Assembly (NCBI GenBank): GCA_002498925.1
Contig: DAJH01000001.1
Span: 1 to 20,802, forward strand
Direction: 5' to 3'
Length of the DNA stretch: 20,802 nucleotides
From: Euryarchaeota archaeon UBA173
Lineage (GTDB): Archaea > Thermoplasmatota > Poseidoniia > Poseidoniales > Thalassarchaeaceae
Shown here: positions 16,759 through 20,802 of the stretch, piece after piece
How positions within the stretch are numbered: the stretch's first letter is position 1
How the letters are laid out: each line of letters begins with the position of its first letter
The notes under the pieces: generated by a model
What the model saw: the letters and a program-made list of their open reading frames with translations, nothing else
Database searches by the model: none
What the model was told of the DNA's origin: nothing
Translations under genes and position numbers: made by a program

Positions 16759-17355
16759 CTATATCAAGTGCAGATACATCCTTCTTACTTCTGCAGCAAC
16801 TCTTTTTCCTCGAAGAGTCCTTCCAACGCCAGTATGAATCGCCCTGATCCTCCACTTTTTTCCATCTACTACCATCACTGTTCCACATGAGAAAACTCTC
16901 TCTGGGTCGCATTCCAGACTTGAAGGGGTGCTGACTTCTCCCTCAGTAAGAGTAAGCCTGACGGTACACACGTCCTTTCGGACTGCCCACATCGATGCTA
17001 TGTCCCCCGCCATCGCAGAATTTACTGGCATCTTGTCTCCAATCTCTATTCTAGTCACTTGCCAGTGTGATTCATCGTATTGGAAAAGGTCATCCTTCGA
17101 AATTTCCTCATCCCTATCGGACTCTATCGATGCAGAGAAGCTATCTGCGCCATCTGATAGAGTAGTCCTCACAGAAGTCGAGGAAGGGGGCCTAAGGCTA
17201 ATCCTGTAGACCTTTGAGCAAGACACACACCTCACTAGGAGATCCTCTCCAGCTCCCCTTTCAGCCCTACTTAGGACCTCGTGCTCGGTCAGCTCTGAGC
17301 ACTCAGGGCACTGTGCGACATCAGCCACTCCCTCGTCTCCGTCAGCCTCCTTCAT
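16759..17355 (-). CDS. HVO_0476-type zinc-ribbon protein
   Basis: 198 residues. The N-terminal zinc ribbon uses C16PEC19 and C43VSC46, with THEVL-like spacing (ELTEHEVLSR) between the pairs. The rest is a beta-rich domain with TRIEIGDKMP, an AVRKDVCTVRLTL strand and WRIRAIHTGVGRTLRGKRVAAEVRRMYL at the C-terminus. The layout matches the archaeal HVO_0476 family; its function is not established, and nucleic-acid or ribosome association is only a guess. The ATG at 17355 faces the plus-strand gene at 17371 across 15 bp. An AT-rich stretch inside that neighbour (CTATTTTCAATAG, about 17398-17410) could be its TATA element. Confidence 0.8.
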   Translation of the reverse strand: MKEADGDEGVADVAQCPECSELTEHEVLSRAERGAGEDLLVRCVSCSKVYRISLRPPSSTSVRTTLSDGADSFSASIESDRDEEISKDDLFQYDESHWQVTRIEIGDKMPVNSAMAGDIASMWAVRKDVCTVRLTLTEGEVSTPSSLECDPERVFSCGTVMVVDGKKWRIRAIHTGVGRTLRGKRVAAEVRRMYLHLI

Positions 17356-17370
17356 GGCCTTACGGCCACC

Positions 17371-18225
17371 ATGCCTCTCTTGAAGCCACCGAGCAGTCTA
17401 TTTTCAATAGTGGAAACCTTTCCGCAAAACATGACAGGAGGTTCCAACGGCTTCGGCCTACCGCAAATGTCTGAGAGGGAAATGTTGGAAAAACTCCTTT
17501 CCGAGGACTCAGATAGGGGAGACACGGAGCCACTAATAGCATCCTCAATAGGGGAGCAGACCTTATTGATGGGCCTAAGAACAATGCCAAGATCAATGAG
17601 GGCCAGAATTCGAGATATTTCTTCCAGAGTGCCGGTTGGTGATGTTGTTCTTGTGGGCGGTGGCATCGGCCATCTTTCGGCATGGCTCCTAGACATGTGG
17701 TGCGGAGATCCATCCGAAGACGCTCCAGACAATGGCCGCAAGCCAGACTCTTTCATCATAGTTGAGGAGGGTGCCAGATTTGGAGTGATAATAGATCGCC
17801 TCATCAGGAGGTACGATGCCGAAAAATGGGCCAGAGTTGTAGGAAGTAAATGGTCCGAAGTAGTGGCCGAGGCAATGACGTGGTCAGCTGCTTCCGCATC
17901 CCTTCCCGAGTCAGCCAGGCCCTCCTCAATACCTACTGGGGTTCAGCTAGTAATAATCGACCTTCCAGATGCGGAAAGATCGATTGCAGCCAAATCAGCA
18001 TTCGATATACTGGGACCAGGGGGTGTAATGATAGTGCCAGAACCCGAGGTCCCGACCGGTGATGTGGGAACGCCATCCGTTGGAGAGGAACCAACTGAGG
18101 CACAGAGGAAGGTGGCCTCTTTCAACGAGTGGATTGATTTCATAAAGTCGATAAGTGACCATCACACTTTGGCCTTTGTCGAGCTTACGGGAGGGACTCT
18201 TGCCGTCATCCGTCGGGCAGCTTGA
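17371..18225 (+). CDS. Rossmann-fold SAM methyltransferase-like protein
   Basis: 284 residues from the ATG at 17371; an ATG at 17431 (264 residues) is equally possible and would be near-leaderless behind the AT-rich CTATTTTCAATAG. The fold is suggested by a glycine-rich loop after a hydrophobic strand (DVVLVGGGIGHLSAWLL, 91-107), an acidic residue at the end of the second strand (FIIVEEG, E132), VQLVIIDLP (191-199) and LGPGGVMIVPEPE (214-226), the typical motif I, II, IV and VI positions of class-I methyltransferases. The segments between are shortened and no catalytic signature is clear, so substrate and activity are unknown. The last 64 bp overlap the 3' end of the convergent subtilase gene. 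Confidence 0.75.
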   Translation: MPLLKPPSSLFSIVETFPQNMTGGSNGFGLPQMSEREMLEKLLSEDSDRGDTEPLIASSIGEQTLLMGLRTMPRSMRARIRDISSRVPVGDVVLVGGGIGHLSAWLLDMWCGDPSEDAPDNGRKPDSFIIVEEGARFGVIIDRLIRRYDAEKWARVVGSKWSEVVAEAMTWSAASASLPESARPSSIPTGVQLVIIDLPDAERSIAAKSAFDILGPGGVMIVPEPEVPTGDVGTPSVGEEPTEAQRKVASFNEWIDFIKSISDHHTLAFVELTGGTLAVIRRAA

Positions 18226-19466
18226 TCCTCTTTATCCAATCCCCCTCCTTCAGACTTCAGTGGGCCATTATTTACGACTGTGCCGGCATCGCTTGCGTTG
18301 CCGAAAGAATCGATCAATGATTTGACGCTCAGTAGCCCGTATCCATAGTGATCATCGTGCCCATCCTGCCCCTCCTTCATTTGCGAATTCTCCATGATCA
18401 CGCTCTTTACTTCCTCGATCGCGTCCTCTCCGCCCTGCGCCCCCCCTCTCTGCAGCTCCGGGTGCGCCTGTAGCAAAATCGCGATTGAACCTGAGACCCA
18501 AGCAGTAGCTGCAGACGTACCGCTAGACCAACCCCACCAGACTCCATTGCCGACCCCACTAGCCATCAATACTGGAACTTCGTGCCCGGGGGCTACCAGT
18601 TCTGGCTTCTTGTCAGGATCCTGTCGAGGCAGTATGGGATTCGGCCAAAGCCTCCCGTCATTGTCCCCCTGGGAGCTACCGCTCCAAGTTGCGCCGGTCC
18701 TAGTAATCCCCCCCACGCAAATCACGTCCTCCACAGATCCGGGCGACTCTACGTCCCCATCATCATCGTCCCCATCGTTACCTGCTGCCGCCACGACAAA
18801 AACGCCGTCTTGAATGGCTTCCTCGACAGATTGCTCCAGTGCATCTGTGGTGAAGAGTCCGGAACCGATGCCCTGTGCGCCCCCCAGGCTTAGTGAGATG
18901 ACCTCAGCACCCTCGTCAACACACCAATCGACCGCTTCAGCGATCACCGAATCAGTCCCGGAACCATCAGATCCAATCGCCTTTGCCACCATGAGCGAAA
19001 CACCCGGGGAAACTCCTGTCAAACCGCCCTCTGCCACAATTATTCCTGCCATAGCCGTACCGTGCCCTTCGTCATCGTACGGACTTTCAATACCCGAGAC
19101 AAAGTCGTTCCATGAGACTAAGTCTATGTCTCTGAGGTCTGGATGGCTAACGTCAATTCCCGTATCAACTATGCACAACTCGACCCCGCTACCATCAAAC
19201 TCGGAGACTTCCTCAATCCCAGTCATGTCTCTATATTGGTCTTCCCAAGACAGTAAAGATGAGGCCGGGCCACCCAGTTGGACATCCTCGATCTGGGCCC
19301 AGGCCCAGAGTCCGATAATGAGTATGCTGAGAAAGACCACCAGTGTCGTTACAGCGCCAATGACCCATGGCAAAGCATCCTGAAATAAACTCCCTTCCTC
19401 TTGATCAGAAATTTCACTAGGTTGTTCAGTCAAAGTGTGACTGACTAACTCGCTCTCATGATCCAT
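18162..19466 (-). CDS. Membrane-anchored subtilisin-like serine protease (S8 family)
   Basis: 434 residues. An acidic N-terminal segment of about 30 residues precedes one membrane helix at 32-56, with no cleavage motif, so the catalytic domain is probably anchored outside the cell as a type-II protein. The triad is intact: D101 in VDTGID, H135 in GHGTAMAG, S318 in SSGTSAATA, plus oxyanion N230 in AAAGND. In the serine motif the usual proline of GTSxAxP is replaced by alanine. An acidic DGDDDDGD loop (232-239) may bind calcium. No inhibitory propeptide is obvious. The start ATG at 19466 has GAGG a few bases upstream. It lies 19 bp after the zinc-ribbon membrane gene and is probably in its operon. 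Its final 64 bp overlap the methyltransferase-like gene. Confidence 0.93.
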   Translation of the reverse strand: MDHESELVSHTLTEQPSEISDQEEGSLFQDALPWVIGAVTTLVVFLSILIIGLWAWAQIEDVQLGGPASSLLSWEDQYRDMTGIEEVSEFDGSGVELCIVDTGIDVSHPDLRDIDLVSWNDFVSGIESPYDDEGHGTAMAGIIVAEGGLTGVSPGVSLMVAKAIGSDGSGTDSVIAEAVDWCVDEGAEVISLSLGGAQGIGSGLFTTDALEQSVEEAIQDGVFVVAAAGNDGDDDDGDVESPGSVEDVICVGGITRTGATWSGSSQGDNDGRLWPNPILPRQDPDKKPELVAPGHEVPVLMASGVGNGVWWGWSSGTSAATAWVSGSIAILLQAHPELQRGGAQGGEDAIEEVKSVIMENSQMKEGQDGHDDHYGYGLLSVKSLIDSFGNASDAGTVVNNGPLKSEGGGLDKEDQAARRMTARVPPVSSTKAKV

Positions 19467-19485
19467 GTTGCCATCCTCTTGGTTC

Positions 19486-20652
19486 TCACCAAGCCTCGGC
19501 CTTAGAGAAGTGGCTGACCACGGTGGTGTTCGAGCTGCACGACGGGCAGACGACCCTCGAAGGCAAAACTGCCGCGCACTTTACACAGGCGTCCCCTGGC
19601 TTCCCCTGCCCACTGCAGTCAGAATTCGAGCAACGCACTTCTATCCTCCCCGAGGGCCTTTTCGTAACGGGAGTCTCGCCACCGCAGACAGGGCAGCTTC
19701 CCTGTATGCTACGAGCCACTGAAACGTTGCTCTGGCCTGCCACCTCCCTGGCTCTCGATGACCATATTTGATGATCCCCGCCGCCTAGCATGAAGTGTGG
19801 GTACCAGAGGATATGGAGCAGGAAGAAGTACGAAACAACCCCAGAAACAACGAATAATGCAGGAGTCCCAATAATCCCGCTATCATAGTCAAATGGCGGC
19901 CTATCCGCTATTGCATGTGATCCAGACCACGATACAACGTTGACGAGAATTCCCCAAATGGCAAGACTAGAACTCCATGCATGAAGTCGATGGTCATCCC
20001 ATGCCCTCTCAACGACCCTCGGGTCAGGATGGGCATGCCTTTCTTCAACATGGATGTCTCTAGTCTCCACCACGGCCCTGTGGACCACGAACCAGGATAC
20101 GAATAGCAAGACGAGATTGGCAAAAACTACTCCTCCCCAGTCTGCAATCTCCGAGTCAAACGGAAAATCAGGAGATCTCGTGTGAGAGAAGATGTATCCT
20201 AATTGAACGGCGAACATAGCCACAATTAGGAAGAAGAAGTTCTCTCTCATTATTGGAAATCTGATCCACATAAGTGCAATCGATGACGCCCATGCCATTA
20301 TCGAAAGTAGTGCAAGCATCCTTGTCCATTCGTCCAAGTATAGGAAACCACTGTCCTCCCCGAAGATGCCAGACCTATCCCAGTCACCGCCACTCGAAAA
20401 CTCGCCAATTCCGAAGTCCCACGATCCTAGGATGAGTGAAGCCGAGGCCAGTATTAGTATCGAAGCCTCATTGACTCCCCACATCCTCCTGGATGTTCTG
20501 ACGTGGAACACAGCCTGGTGTATCAGGGTATCCACTATTCCGAGAAATTCGTACCTGCCACCAAAGCTGGTCAAGTGCTCGATTTCAGACAACCGCACCA
20601 GACTATCGGAAGCGGTATCGTCCTCGAGAGGCTCGAACGTCCCGTCTTCCAT
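19486..20652 (-). CDS. Six-helix membrane protein with two C-terminal zinc ribbons
   Basis: 388 residues from the ATG at 20652; an in-frame TTG at 20691 would add 13. Predicted helices by eye lie at about 62-80, 111-131, 138-156, 173-193, 226-243 and 263-284, after a soluble N-terminal segment. The C-terminus holds two cysteine quartets: C320/C323/C341/C346 and C356/C359/C369/C372, the second in a compact CVKC ... CPSC ribbon. Six helices would put both ends on the same side, presumably the cytosol where a zinc ribbon is stable. I do not recognise the family. It is followed after 19 bp by the subtilase gene, so the two are probably expressed together. A minus-strand GCGATATTGCG near 20692 could be the promoter. 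Confidence 0.8.
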   Translation of the reverse strand: MEDGTFEPLEDDTASDSLVRLSEIEHLTSFGGRYEFLGIVDTLIHQAVFHVRTSRRMWGVNEASILILASASLILGSWDFGIGEFSSGGDWDRSGIFGEDSGFLYLDEWTRMLALLSIMAWASSIALMWIRFPIMRENFFFLIVAMFAVQLGYIFSHTRSPDFPFDSEIADWGGVVFANLVLLFVSWFVVHRAVVETRDIHVEERHAHPDPRVVERAWDDHRLHAWSSSLAIWGILVNVVSWSGSHAIADRPPFDYDSGIIGTPALFVVSGVVSYFFLLHILWYPHFMLGGGDHQIWSSRAREVAGQSNVSVARSIQGSCPVCGGETPVTKRPSGRIEVRCSNSDCSGQGKPGDACVKCAAVLPSRVVCPSCSSNTTVVSHFSKAEAW

Positions 20653-20723
20653 GGGCGTTGCCAAAGGTCCGATGAAATAAGGGGCGCGCAATATCGCAAT
20701 CGCTCACTTTGTTTATTGCCTAG

Positions 20724-20802
20724 TGGCGCCGAGACGGAGATTTGAACTCCGGAGGGATGAACCCACATGATTTCCAGTCATGCGCAATACCAGGCTATGC
20801 GA
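20724..20802 (-). tRNA. tRNA-Ser (anticodon GGA), 5' end outside window
   Basis: Read on the minus strand, the 3' end shows acceptor strand TCTCGGC, discriminator G and an encoded CCA (20724-20726). The T arm is CGGAG-TTCAAAT-CTCCG. The variable region is long (about 14 nt with a GGG/CCC stem), as in class-II tRNAs. The anticodon arm is CATGA-CTGGAAA-TCATG with anticodon GGA at 20773-20775, reading UCC serine codons. A D-arm segment with GCCTGGTA follows. The window ends inside the tRNA, so the 5' acceptor strand (expected GCCGAGA) is missing. Confidence 0.93.

Noticed and set aside
18394..19383. Plus-strand ORFs of 103-189 residues opposite the subtilase gene
   Set aside because: They are complementary-frame shadows of a protease whose triad and length are intact; their composition is serine/proline-rich and non-repetitive.

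Overview
The window looks like a piece of an uncultured marine euryarchaeote, most probably Marine Group II (Ca. Poseidoniales). The archaeal assignment rests on a co-directional cluster of RNA polymerase subunit E' (Rpo7), Spt4, ribosomal protein S24e and ribosomal protein S27ae, plus an archaeal-type D-aminoacyl-tRNA deacylase (DTD2) and an HVO_0476-type zinc-ribbon protein. The MGII placement is an inference from the mix of heterotrophic peptide and amino-acid genes with very large secreted proteins. It was not tested by phylogeny. Genes are packed tightly on both strands with many convergent joints of 0-7 bp, and no gene-free stretch exceeds about 300 bp. No rRNA, CRISPR array, insertion sequence or integrase was seen.

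Layout, left to right. Positions 1-1089: the 3' part of NADP-type glutamate dehydrogenase (+). Positions 1097-5109: a polar amino-acid type ABC importer. Its ATPase and permease genes run on the minus strand, and a divergent plus-strand gene encodes a substrate-binding-like protein. Two parts are unusual. The permease carries an N-terminal secreted beta-propeller of the BNR/Ycf48 type. The binding protein appears to have its two sequence halves in swapped order (circular permutation) and ends in a C-terminal membrane anchor. Positions 5156-6067: purC. Positions 6068-12339 (-): a 208-residue unknown protein and, upstream of it, a giant type-I surface protein with FG-GAP/VCBS-like, CARDB-like and NEW3-like modules, a C-terminal membrane helix and a charged cytoplasmic tail.

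Positions 12339-12579: a divergent regulatory region with an 8-bp perfect inverted repeat, a good TATA candidate and a strong leader hairpin. Positions 12579-13864 (+): the rpoE1-spt4-rps24e-rps27ae information-processing operon. The 55-residue S27ae gene is easily missed. Positions 13846-14754 (-): a cytosolic propeller-like protein of unknown role. Positions 14827-16755 (+): DTD2 and a proline dehydrogenase. Positions 16759-17355 (-): HVO_0476-type zinc-ribbon protein. Positions 17371-18225 (+): a Rossmann methyltransferase-like protein. Positions 18162-20652 (-): a six-helix membrane protein with two C-terminal zinc ribbons, followed 19 bp later by a membrane-anchored subtilisin-like protease. 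Positions 20724-20802 (-): tRNA-Ser(GGA), cut by the window edge.

Taken together the genes suggest a cell that breaks down protein (subtilase), imports amino-acid-like solutes (the ABC system) and oxidises or interconverts them (glutamate dehydrogenase, proline dehydrogenase), beside core transcription, translation and purine genes. The odd importer at 1861-5109 is the best candidate for something not yet described.
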